Assembly (NCBI GenBank): GCA_032622095.1
Contig: CP136061.1
Span: 214,488,373 to 214,552,372, forward strand
Reading direction: 5' to 3'
Length of the DNA stretch: 64,000 nt
Source of the DNA: Siphonodentalium dalli
Lineage: Eukaryota; Mollusca; Scaphopoda; Gadilida; Siphonodentaliidae
The notes beneath the pieces are model-generated. The model was not told the DNA's origin and did not search any database. It saw only the letters and a program-made list of their open reading frames with translations. Positions 1-10,491 of this stretch are shown here, piece after piece. Made by a program: the position numbers and the translations under genes. How positions within the stretch are numbered: position 1 is the stretch's first letter; each line of letters begins with the position of its first letter.

Positions 1-70
1 AGTGATGTGTTTAGGCCCGTGCCATTTAAAATTAATTCAGGGGGGAATCAATGAATATTAATTTTTATTT

Positions 71-225
71 TGCGCTATCATTTGCGCAAAAGCGCAAATA
101 TGATCTATTTGCGCTTAAGCGAAAATGATTTGCACTTAAGCGTAAATGGCAAAATATTGCGCTTAAGCGCAAATGATAGAGGTTATTTGCGCTTAAGCGC
201 AAATATTTTCGCTTAAGCGTAAATA
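71..225. repeat. Cluster of GCGCTTAAGCGC palindromes
   Basis: Five to six variants of a palindromic unit, best form ATTTGCGCTTAAGCGCAAAT, lie at about 81-98, 108-126, 129-147, 155-174, 184-204 and 207-224. Spacing is irregular and the units touch or nearly touch. Each copy can fold on itself. No gene is next to it. It could be a small satellite seed or the end of a fold-back element. Confidence 0.75.
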
Positions 226-524
226 AATAATAAATGTGAAAAGGGCCTACCATATGCGCCATCCGCAACTCATTCGATAAAAGATTCTCGATTAAGATGC
301 GCGTTGTGTTCTGTCTATGTGGGGGTGGGGTGACCTCGTGTGCTCTCATTTGATTTTTTGAAACATTTGCATGGCCATCGATCATGCAATAACACACCCA
401 GTTCACGTTTGGTTATCTTTGTGTCCGTACAATATTCTGAATTGTAATTCAATTGAGTATTTGTCACTAAAATCAAGCATTCTGATTGGCCGAGAGCGGC
501 TAACTTTCGTTTTCGATTCACCGA

Positions 525-717
525 CATCGGCCGCTTCAGCGTGCATCAAATCTGAATGTAGCACGGTCAAATGTAATCGGCGCAGAACGAGTAGCGAAAC
601 GAGCACACCCGCGCGTTGTTGTCTATAGATACCGTTCATCGGCCGCTTCAGCGTGCATCAAATCTGAATGTGGTACGGTACAATTTGATCGGCGCAGAAC
701 GGAGTAGCGAAACGAGC
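525..717. repeat. Direct repeat pair, about 82 bp, period 112
   Basis: A segment beginning CATCGGCCGCTTCAGCG at 525-604 is repeated at 637-717 with a few substitutions and one indel. Both copies end with AGTAGCGAAACGAGC. The segment is GC-richer than its surroundings. No coding potential is seen. Confidence 0.8.
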
Positions 718-895
718 CAACCCGCCCCACAGGAAATGGTTACGGAGCAGTGTTCCGAGTAACGCAATGGACACACCCAATGATTTGTGCACGGTGACAA
801 CGGCGAAATGAAAGTCTCGATTCGTGTCATGAAAATGACTAAATGATACTTTTTATACATTTTTTTTGCAAATTCCTTGTTAGATTGAATTACAA

Positions 896-1043
896 TGGAG
901 ATAAACGTACCCTGTTTCGTTGTACATTCTGGGATTCGAGCATGAAAACAGTTTGTGAACTCGCCGGCAAGCCGGCTCGTTCACAAACTGTTTTCATGCT
1001 CGAATCCCAGAATGTACAACTCAACAGGGTATGTTTATCTCCT
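896..1043. repeat. Near-perfect inverted repeat, 65-bp arms
   Basis: The arm at 896-960 is mirrored at 979-1043 with only about 4-5 mismatches. The 18-bp centre is itself GC-rich and self-complementary (GCCGGCAAGCCGGC). The structure is a single long hairpin of about 148 bp. It may be a small fold-back MITE; no clear target duplication was recognised. Confidence 0.85.
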
Positions 1044-2287
1044 AATTAGACAGTATGGATAACTGCCAATATAGACTAAATACGTTCGGCCTAGTGTATT
1101 TGATGTAAAATTTGACACACGAAACAGAATTTTAATGACGTAGAGAAACTATAAATAGCAACACTGCAAACTGTATATACGGCGAATGCCGACTTATAAA
1201 GACACAGTGAACCCATATCGAGAAACATACAAAGGTTACCTACATGGATACTAAAATACTTACCTTTAAACCGTTCTTGTAACGCCGATAGCCCCCATTC
1301 GGTTAATTTGCTCGTAACAAAATCGTCCGACATTTTTATGCGACTGTGTCTCAAAGCGAGTCTCCAAGATTACTGGCCGCTAAAATTCCTGATATATCAC
1401 GTGAATGTTTAAACCAATGAGATTAGCAGATCAACCCAATTTCGTCATCTCGTGCCTCCAATTAAAAGTTATCTCTCCCAGAGAGTTCAAATTGAGTCTC
1501 AGTGAGATTGAAAACGACCTCTCAATGGGACGTAAAACTATGGATTCAACCCTCCAATTAAGTTACGTCCCCGAAATTAACCCGCCAATGTTTAGTGTGC
1601 ACTCCCAGAGAGACAAACCGTTCCTCGTGAGACACAAATCAACCATCGAAATTTTTACGTCCCAAAGATTGACCCTCCCGTGTTTAGTGTGTTGCATGCA
1701 TTTTAATATATAGGACAAGGCAGAATACATCACTTGATGGATATTTTACTTAAAATACTTTGTGGAAACTACATAAAAGCCACATTGTATGCTTTCCTAT
1801 ATAGCCAAATGAAATTCAACTATGGATAAATTGGATATTTTATTGTTTGTATCATCAGAGATATTAGCATTCTGCTATTATATAGTCTTTTGTGTGTTAT
1901 AAACATACAATAGGTGCATGGCCTCATTGGGCTTGCTTTCATAATACAAGAGAGTCAACTCTGAATAAATACCATCGGTTTGAAATTGGTATCATCTTCC
2001 ATCCTTATATAAGAGGGGTATATACCAGCTTGAAGTACCGGTTTAATTAATAGGTTCAATGCAAGGGGCCACCAGAGAGGTTTGTCTAGTTCGGGATGGT
2101 GTGGCAAACCGCCATTTGGAGATTTCAAGGGAGCTCTAGGTCTCCTCAATGGCGACCCACTATATTGTGCAAACAAAATTTTATTAAAATTGTATAAAGG
2201 TCAGCATGCCCTAAGAGCATTGAGAAATAGATAAAAACACTTACTGACAGATTGCCAATAACAAAATTACATCTGTTGAAACTATTG
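1044..2287. other. Unassigned non-coding stretch
   Basis: No convincing gene is seen. Around 1440-1700 there are loosely repeated phrases (CCTCCAATTAA, CTCCCAGAGAG, GTTTAGTGTG), which suggests an old duplicated repeat. Confidence 0.4.
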
Positions 2288-2477
2288 TTATGTAAACAAA
2301 ACTGTTACAGTGATTTGTCAACAAATATATAATTCTAGCTGTATTATTAGTTCAAATATTTAACTATGAATAACATTTTCAGAATATTTAATCAACAGGT
2401 TGGACCTTTTCCAATGTTATGTAAACAAAACTGTTACAGTGAGTGACTTGTCAACAATTATATAATCCTATAGCTGT
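2288..2477. repeat. Direct repeat pair, about 55-60 bp
   Basis: The phrase TTATGTAAACAAAACTGTTA followed by a CAGTGA...TTGTCAACAA tail occurs at 2288-2344 and again at 2417-2477, 129 bp apart, with small indels. Its function is not evident. Confidence 0.7.
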
Positions 2478-2529
2478 TTCAGGAAATAGTTTTTCTTGTT
2501 TCAAGATATTTTATCTTATTAAGAAATTA

Positions 2530-2796
2530 TTTTTGGCAGTGTACTCAGGTGGCTGCAGTTCAGTCTTAACCGGGTATAAAGGATATGAGATTTACGGCAT
2601 TCACGATGATAAAAATTGTCAGGTGGACGCATATTGTCACTGTTGAGTTCATTTTTGAAGTTTTCGATTGTACTGCTGCCCTTTGTTGCTTCCGGCAGTT
2701 TGTTCCATTCGGTAATTGCAGCTGGTAAGAAAGAATCCATATAATGTTCAAATCTGAAGTTATATCTGGAATTATTTGCCTGGATTGGTAGTACAT
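2530..2796 (-). pseudogene. LINE reverse-transcriptase C-terminal remnant
   Basis: Read on the minus strand, one frame gives NYxFRFEHYMDSFLPAAITEWNKLP, then FYHRECRKSHILYTRLR, then NCSHL. The phrase FLPAAIxEWNKLP followed by hTRLR.xCSxL is the usual region after the RT domain in Jockey/CR1-type LINEs, just before the C-terminal Cys/His motif. No RT core, endonuclease or 3' end is recognisable, so this is a short decayed fragment. It differs from the other LINEs here, which lack this WNKLP segment. The family assignment rests on recalled motif similarity. Confidence 0.75.
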
Positions 2797-2929
2797 AATT
2801 TCTTTAAATTGATGGAGCAGTTCCGCGTATCATTTAAAAAAATTGGCATAGCTTGTGTTTTCTACGACGTGAGGAGAGGAGTTCCCAGCCAGTTTCTGAT
2901 AAAAGACGCGCGTTACTCGTACTGATGGT

Positions 2930-3105
2930 TGAAGATTGTTAAAGAATATAAGAAAAAAATGATAATATTTTTTATAAAATGTAAGAAAAAGATATTTAAA
3001 AAATGATAATTTTTTTTTTAAAGAATGTAAGAAAAAATTATAAAAAATTATAAAGAATGTAAGAACAAATGATAAAAAATTGTTAAGCCAATGCATTCTC
3101 TTATT
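2930..3105 (-). repeat. A/T minisatellite plus half of the MITE-E palindrome
   Basis: Imperfect units of the type AAAGAATGTAAGAAAAAATGATAA repeat from about 2935 to 3085. They end at GCCAATGCATTCTCTTAT, which is one arm of the palindrome seen at 33409, 34295, 38379, 40023 and 49908. The same minisatellite accompanies that palindrome at 34027-34290. The second arm is missing, so this copy is truncated. Confidence 0.7.
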
Positions 3106-3450
3106 TAGGGGTCGTTTACATTGTTGTAGAACTGTATACGCATACTAGTGTAAACGGGTTGATATAGAAATGCACACAGAAAGAAAACGATATTCATTCG
3201 TGTGCGAAAAAATCGTGTCCGTTATCAGTTACGGTCAACGCTGAGGCATTGCGACCGGCAAGTATTTGATTAATTGTTACTCGGGCTTGGCGAATGTGCT
3301 TGATCTTTCTTTGTCATTTCAACCCATTTATTTCCCACTGTGTAATCGAGAATCCGTGTTCTGACAAAGTACTTAAAGTAAAGTTTTTACTATATACAGT
3401 ATATCTTATTAATATGTGTTCTTCTTGGAATTTGCTCGTGCAATAAAGAC

Positions 3451-4229
3451 GTGCATTCGACCGCCACTAGTGAACCGGTTGCCCCGATACGCTCAGCTGG
3501 GATTACCTATGAGTTGCACTCTAAAGTACCGTACGTTCCCGAATTATCCGCCCACAATGGGTCATTTAATAACAATGTCACACAAGTGGACCATCGTTGT
3601 TTTGACGCGCGGGGAATTCCCACACACAAAATGATAAGTGGTGTTGAATCGACGTCACGCTTCTCACCTTATACTAGTACACATACTACTGACGCGGAGA
3701 AAACAAACCAAAATAATGAAGACGAATATGAATATAATATTACTCGCGATAGAATAGTGAACTTTGGAAAGGTGAAACCTCCCCAATTGAATTTTCCCCA
3801 AGACAAAAACGATAGTTTGTCAGATTTATACAACAAACATGACCAATTTACACAATATGACTGCAGTAAAACTACAAACAAATGCATATCTCATGATGCC
3901 TTTGGTATATCAGACGCTCTTAAAGAGGCCAGGGAAATATTGTTCAACCCAAATACAAACGAAGATAAAAATGTACATGGATCCCCAACTAAATTGAATA
4001 CAGTATCCCTGAACATGATAGCACTTTTTATTGTGATTTAACCTCTAAAATATGTATGCCTGAATCTACTGGTGATACACCACGGTCAGCTTCTCTTAAA
4101 GGGGAAATGTTTAACCCAAGTAATACTGAATATATCCAGGTATGTGACAATACTCCAAACACACACAAATGTATAAACACCCCAGTATATGAAATATGTC
4201 TCCCCATTGACAATAGATATGCCAAATAG
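3451..4229 (+). pseudogene. LINE-A N-terminal region with internal repeat
   Basis: This polar region precedes the endonuclease and runs in two frames: 3451 to about 3990, then on to TAG at 4227-4229 after a one-base shift. It has two diverged copies of a roughly 50-residue Cys-containing unit: HDQFTQYDCSKTTNKC, later ILFNPNTN, then HDSTFYCDLTSKIC, later MFNPSNTE. No ATG opens the frame. The TAG at 4227 is in frame with the endonuclease that follows. The region occupies the same place as the repeat-bearing N-terminal extension of LINE-C and may be a diverged homologue. I recognise no domain. Confidence 0.6.
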
Positions 4230-5168
4230 TGTGCGCCTGTTAAATCCCCATGTAACCTACAGATACTCACGATAAATGTGTGTGGACTCCAGAAAAGATT
4301 GCAATACCCAGAATTCCAAGTGCTATGCAATAAACATGATGTACTTTGTTTTGTTGATACCAAAACCGATGACTGCGACCAGCCAGAGCTGTCAGGCTTC
4401 AAATTTTACATGAAGAACCGGACTAAAATCTCTACTTGTAGATCTGGTGGCATTGTAATTGGCATAAAGGATAAATTTTTGAACTCCTGTAACATGATTG
4501 AAACAAAATCTAAATTTGTTAGCTGGGTTGAAATCACAAGACAAGACTCGTCATTTGGATTTCATGTAATAATTGGAGCCATTTATGTTCCACCAGAAGG
4601 TAGTAGGTATACATCAAAAGAAGCCTTCACTGAAATCGAAGATGAGCATTTGACACTCATGAATCGAACCCCTTATATTTTTCTTACTGGGGATCTGAAT
4701 GCACGAACTGCATCTGAAACTGGCATAGATATAGATGAAGTACCCCTGCCCAATATTCCTGAAAGTCTCAATATGAATATTGACCAATTATTCTTTCTAG
4801 AGCTAACCAATATGCCTGTGGATAGAAGTAGTCAAGACCCCACCATAAACCAATACGGGAAAACACTGTTAGAAAAATGCCTATGTAATGGCTGGATTAT
4901 ACTAAATGGCCGGACTGGTGAGGATCAGGGTGTTGGAAAACTTACATGCCGTGATGCATCTGTCGTTGACTACACATTATGTTCTGCAGCTGCCCTACCC
5001 ATTATTGAGAACTTTGTTGTACTTGACTACACCAATATTGCCTCAGATATTCACTGCCCAATCAAAACGGTGCTACACCTCGAAGATATAGACCGATTCC
5101 CCCAAAATTTACGCAATATCGAGTCCGCTATAATACCATCTCGCGTAAAAAAAATGGGACCAAAATAG
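4230..5168 (+). pseudogene. LINE-A endonuclease (EEP/APE type)
   Basis: The translated frame carries the APE-like endonuclease signature that nicks target DNA for target-primed reverse transcription. It shows LTINVCGLQKRLQYPEF (catalytic Asn), a CFVDTKTD segment where the family Glu is expected (here Asp), GAIYVPPEGSRY, GDLNARTA (Asp-x-Asn), VVDYTLCS, and DIHCPI with the catalytic His. The frame has no stop from 4230 to TAG at 5166, but no Met precedes the catalytic Asn. The ETK-to-DTK change may itself impair activity. The frame is lost at the A-run near 5147. Confidence 0.85.
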
Positions 5169-7398
5169 TGAAATGGAGTTTGTAGCAAATTTTAATTACG
5201 ATAAAATTTTGACACTCAGCAATATGTTAACCGCCGCTTATACAAATTTTACTAGTACTGACCAGTTGAATAACATAGTTAGCTCAGTGACTGACATTTT
5301 GGTTTCGTCCGCTGAAAAAACACTGGGAACATATACATGTAAGATCCCCCCAAATAAGAAAGCGGCCAGGAATAGTAAACATAAAGCATGGTTTAACAAG
5401 TCCTGTCAGACTGCCAGAGTAAGATACCGACAAGCGACCCGACAACATAAAACCAAACGAAATAACCACACAGAACAAAATATGCGACATGCATGCCATG
5501 TCTATAAATGTGAAATGGATGGAGCAATCAAATCACATAGAGCATTAATATCGCAAGAGCTAGCTTCAATGAAAAAATCTGAACCTAAACGTTTTTGGAA
5601 AAAAATGAAAGATTTTAAACCCCGATCCCATAGTGGGGTAAATCTCGAAATATTCAGTGAATACTTCAAAGAAATTAATGCCACAACACATACCAATGAC
5701 CCACAAATAGAAAATTATATCACTAAAGAATATAGCACAGATACCGAAGATGATCTCAATAGACCTATTTCACAGGATGAAGTATCATTTGCCATAAGAC
5801 AACTTTAAAATGGTAAGTCCTGTGGACATGACCGTGTACAGAACGAATACATTAAAGCATCTTCCAAACTGTTACTAAATGTTTATTGCCGAATGTTTAA
5901 CATTATACTAGATACCGGGCAAATACCGGAAGACTGGGTTACTGGAACAATTGTTCCAATATATAAAAATAAAGGTGATGCCACAAATCCGAATAACTAT
6001 AGACCTATAACAATTCTCAGCTACTTAGGAAAACTCTTTACAAAATTTTAACCATTCGACTTAACAAATTCACAGAAGAAAATGAAATTATTTTACCAAA
6101 CCAAGCTGGCTTTCGTAAAAATTACTCCACTTCAGACAACATCTTTGCCCTCTATGTATTGTTCGAACTTAGCAAGAGGATGGAAAAGAGATTATTCTGT
6201 GCATTTATTGACTTCCAAAAAGCATTTGACACAGTATGGAGACAAGGCCTATGGTACAAACTTATTAAAACAGGAATTAATGGGAAAATATTCAGAATAA
6301 TTACTAACATGTATAGTCAAGTAAAATCCCGCGTACAAATTGGCAGTGAGCAATCAACCTACTTCCCATGTCTTGCAGGGGTCAGGCAAGGTGACAGTTT
6401 ATCACCGTTGCTCTTCTCGTTGTACCTTAATGACCTCGAAACATACTTACAAGCACATAAAATTAACGCACTGAGCACTATCAATAATGAAATAGAGAAA
6501 ACACTCAATGAGTACATAAAAATCTTCATTGTATTATATGCCGATGATACAGTACTCATGTCCGAAAGTACAAGATACTTGAAATATCTGCTTGGCCGGT
6601 TTGAGGAATACTGTGACAAATGGAAACTGACAGTGAATGTGGAAAAGACCAAAATTATGTGTTTCTCAAAAAAATCACTATAAAACAAAACGAAATTTTA
6701 TTTTAAAGGCCAGAAAATTGACGTAGTTACAAAATTTATATATCTTGGTATCACTTTATGTAGAACGGGATCTTTTATTTCGGCAAAGAATATTTTTAGC
6801 GGAAAAAGCCACTCGAGCAATGTACACAATAATAGGAAAAGCAAGGAAACATTCATTGACTATAAGTAATCAATTGGATTTATTTGATTCGCATGTTCTC
6901 CCTATCCTTCTGTATGGAAGTGAGATCTGGGGTTTTGGGAATAATGATGTTTTGGAGACTGTCCAGAGAAAATTCATCAAACATATCTTGAAGCTAAAAC
7001 CCTCAACCCCTAACTTCATGATTTATAGTGAAACTGGTGTATTACCAGTTGATATCCACATTAGCACAAAAATGATTAAATATTGGTGCAAGGTTGTCAA
7101 CAGCGAGCAAGAAAATTACCAAAATGTACTATTCCGATTATGCAGATCCATAATGGACAATACAGTAAATACAGAACACAAGTTTTCATGGCTTGACAAA
7201 GTTAAGGATATACTTAACCAATCAGGACAGAGCCATATGTGGAACTGTAACCATATCACAAATACTGACCAATTCACAGCATATATTAAGTGCAGCCTCA
7301 TTAATCAGTTTAGACATAGGTGTGAATCAACCATTAATAATTCAAGTCGCGGTAAAATCTATCGAATTTTCAAACATAACATGTCATTTGAAACTTAT
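5122..7398 (+). pseudogene. LINE-A linker and reverse transcriptase, duplication unit 1
   Basis: It codes for a basic linker (MEFVANFNYDK.. to QDEVSFAIRQL), TAA at 5806, then RT motifs: NYRPITILSYLGKLF, NQAGFRKNYST, FIDFQKAFDTVW, GVRQGDSLSPLLFSLYLND and YADD (6538-6549). After another shift comes the thumb/C-terminal part to 7398. Compared with unit 2 it has one T fewer near 6049, which adds a frameshift inside RT. It ends abruptly, where unit 2 continues with the normal C-terminus. Both copies share TAA and other breaks, so the parent was dead before duplication. Confidence 0.85.
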
Positions 7399-9958
7399 AG
7401 TCCGCTATAATACCATCTCGCGTAAAAAAAAATGGTACCAAAATAGTGAAATGGAGTTTGTAGCAAATTTTAATTACGATAAAATTTTGACACTCAGCAA
7501 TATGTTAACCGCCGCTTATACAAATTTTACTAGTACTGACCAGTTGAATAACATAGTTAGCTCAGTGACTGACATTTTGGTTTCGTCCGCTGAAAAAACA
7601 CTGGGAACATATACATGTAAGATCCCCCCAAATAAGAAAGCGGCCAGGAATAGTAAACATAAAGCATGGTTTAACAAGTCCTGTCAGACTGCCAGAGTAA
7701 GATACCGACAAGCGACCCGACAACATAAAACCAAACGAAATAACCACACAGAACAAAATATGCGACATGCATGCCATGTCTATAAATGTGAAATGGATGG
7801 AGCAATCAAATCACATAGAGCATTAATATCGCAAGAGCTAGCTTCAATGAAAAAATCTGAACCTAAACGTTTTTGGAAAAAAATGAAAGATTTTAAACCC
7901 CGATCCCATAGTGGGGTAAATCTCGAGATATTCAGTGAATACTTCAAAGAAATTAATGCCACAACACATACCAATGACCCACAAATAGAAAATTATATCA
8001 CTAAAGAATATAGCACATATACCGAAGATGATCTCAATAGACCTATTTCACAGGATGAAGTATCATTTGCCATAAGACAACTTTAAAATGGTAAGTCCTG
8101 TGGACATGACCGTGTACAGAACGAATACATTAAAGCATCTTCCAAACTGTTACTAAATGTTTATTGCCGAATGTTTAACATTATACTAGATACCGGGCAA
8201 ATACCGGAAGACTGGGTTACTGGAACAATTGTTCCAATATATAAAAATAAAGGTGATGCCACAAATCCGAATAACTATAGACCTATAACAATTCTCAGCT
8301 ACTTAGGAAAACTCTTTACAAAATTTTTAACCATTCGACTTAACAAATTCACAGAAGAAAATGAAATTATTTTACCAAACCAAGCTGGCTTTCGTAAAAA
8401 TTACTCCACTTCAGACAACATCTTTGCCCTCTATGTATTGTTCGAACTTAGCAAGAGGATGGAAAAGAGATTATTCTGTGCATTTATTGACTTCCAAAAA
8501 GCATTTGACACAGTATGGAGACAAGGCCTATGGTACAAACTTATTAAAACAGGAATTAATGGGAAAATATTCAGAATAATTACTAACATGTATAGTCAAG
8601 TAAAATCCCGCGTACAAATTGGCAGTGAGCAATCAACCTACTTCCCATGTCTTGCAGGGGTCAGGCAAGGTGACAGTTTATCACCGTTGCTCTTCTCGTT
8701 GTACCTTAATGACCTCGAAACATACTTACAAGCACATAAAATTAACGCACTGAGAACTATCAATAATGAAATAGAGAAAACACTCAATGAGTACATAAAA
8801 ATCTTCATTGTATTATATGCCGATGATACAGTACTCATGTCCGAAAGTACAAGATACTTGAAATATCTGCTTGGCCTGTTTGAGGAATACTGTGACAAAT
8901 GGAAACTGACAGTGAATGTGGAAAAGACCAAAATTATGTGTTTCTCAAAAAAATCACTATAAAACAAAACGAAATTTTATTTTAAAGGCCAGAAAATTGA
9001 CGTAGTTACAAAATTTATATATCTTGGTATCACTTTATGTAGAACAGGATCTTTTATTTCGGCAAAGAATATTTTTAGCGGAAAAAGCCACTCGAGCAAT
9101 GTACACAATAATAGGAAAAGCAAGGAAACATTCATTGACTATAAGTAATCAATTGGATTTATTTGATTCGCATGTTCTCCCTATCCTTCTGTATGGAAGT
9201 GAGATCTGGGGTTTTGGGAATAATGATGTTTTGGAGACTGTCCAGAGAAAATTCATCAAACATATCTTGAAGCTAAAACCCTCAACCCCTAACTTCATGA
9301 TTTATAGTGAAACTGGTGTATTACCAGTTGATATCCACATTAGCACAAAAATGATTAAATATTGGTGCAAGGTTGTCAACAGCGAGCAAGAAAATTACCA
9401 AAATGTACTATTCCGATTATGCAGATCCATAATGGACAATACAGTAAATACAGAACACAAGTTTTCATGGCTTGACAAAGTTAAGGATATACTTAACCAA
9501 TCAGGGCAGAGCCATATGTGGAACTGTAACCATATCACAAATACTGACCAATTCACAGCATATATTAAGTGCAGCCTCATTAATCAGTTTAGACATAGGT
9601 GTGAATCAACCATTAATAATTCAAGTCGCGGCAAAATCTATCGAATTTTCAAACATAACATGTCATTTGAAACTTATCTGAATAGGTTGAATGAAGGTAA
9701 TCGAATTCCTCTATGCAAATTCAGAACTGGAAATCATAAATTGCCAGTTGAAACCGGTCGTTGGAGTGGATTGGAGATAAATAAAAGAAAATGCCCATTA
9801 TGGCGATAAATTCCACTATCTGTTAGAATGTCAAAAATTCTCAAAGGCCCGCCAACGACTTTTGACAAACTTTGTTAATCAAAGACCAAACACTATAGTA
9901 ATGAGTGAAATACTTAATAATAACGATGCAGTGCACTTGAGAAAGTTGTGTGAGTTCA
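7399..9958 (+). pseudogene. LINE-A linker, reverse transcriptase and C-terminus, duplication unit 2
   Basis: This is a second copy of 5122-7398, with about 10 differences noted by eye over 2,277 bp. The RT stretch 8171-8962 is open and has NYRPIT, FIDFQKAFDTVW, VRQGDSLSPLLF and YADD (8816-8827). The same TAA as in unit 1 lies at 8084. Beyond the duplicated part it continues as FRTGNHKLPVETGRW and, after a shift near 9800, GDKFHYLLEC, which matches the C-terminal Cys/His region of LINE-B and LINE-C. Coding similarity runs to the MITE insertion at 9959 and resumes at 10461-10491, where a TGA closes the frame. Confidence 0.85.
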
Positions 9959-10460
9959 TTAAAGGCAAGTGAGGCCTTAGTTGTCGAAAATATTCATATT
10001 TGTTCCAATCACCGTAAACAGAAAAAACAGTAAAACGCATACAGTTTCGTTCATATATACCATGACCATCGCGTAAACAGCATGTTATCATAATGACCTA
10101 CTATATTGTATCTAAGCAAGAGACTGATTGTGTTACAGAAGACTGCACAATGCTACTGGCTAATCACACACAAATGGCATAAACGCTCTTTATTAGTTCC
10201 ATATCAGGAATTCACCCACAAAGAACGCTCTTTATGTTACCATCATAATATAAACAAACATAAGAAAAGTAACTTTTTATGCTTTTGTTTACATAACAAT
10301 CGTCAACCATATGACAATAACATACTGTTTATGCGATATTTCTTATTTGTATACGGACAAAGTCTGTCTACATTTTGATGTTCTTTCTGTTTGTGGCGGT
10401 TTTTGACGGTTGGAAATATTTTCACAGGATACCCACCGCCAAGGCCAACCGTACCTTTAA
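9959..10460 (+). mobile_element. MITE-A copy 1, inserted in the LINE-A C-terminus
   Basis: It is flanked by TTAA at 9959-9962 and 10457-10460. The terminal repeats are diverged (AGGCAAGTGAGGCCTTAG at the left; ...CCAACCGTACCT at the right). The interior matches the copies at 33523, 37649 and 48093 (GCTCTTTATTAG, GTTTACATAACA, GGCGGTTTTTGACGG). There is no coding content. Removing it with one TTAA rejoins the LINE reading frame. Confidence 0.88.
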
Positions 10461-10491
10461 GCTTGTAAGCAGAGAGTTTAAATTAAACTGA

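Larger units (their letters stand above)
3415..10491 (+). mobile_element. LINE-A, dead non-LTR retrotransposon with internal tandem duplication
   Basis: Order: N-terminal region (3451-4229), endonuclease (4230 to about 5168), linker and RT unit 1 (5122-7398), unit 2 repeating the same part (7399-9677), then the C-terminal tail, interrupted at 9959-10460 by MITE-A. The reading frame is broken by several frameshifts and by TAA at 5806 and 8084. The endonuclease is closest to that of LINE-C (shared KRLxYPEF and NGRxGxDxGxGKxTCRDAS phrases). The true 5' end is not visible; the start given is the first coding-like position. The 3' UTR begins after 10491, and its extent is unknown. Confidence 0.85.

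Noticed and set aside
71-225. CRISPR-like array
   Set aside because: The repeats are palindromic and almost adjacent, with no regular unique spacers, and the genome is eukaryotic.
5122-9677. Two independent LINE insertions in tandem
   Set aside because: Both units start at the same internal position, share inactivating mutations, and only one has the endonuclease and only one the C-terminus, so it is an internal duplication of one element.
9879-10378. Open frames across MITE-A
   Set aside because: They lie in the non-coding MITE and recur only because copies are similar.
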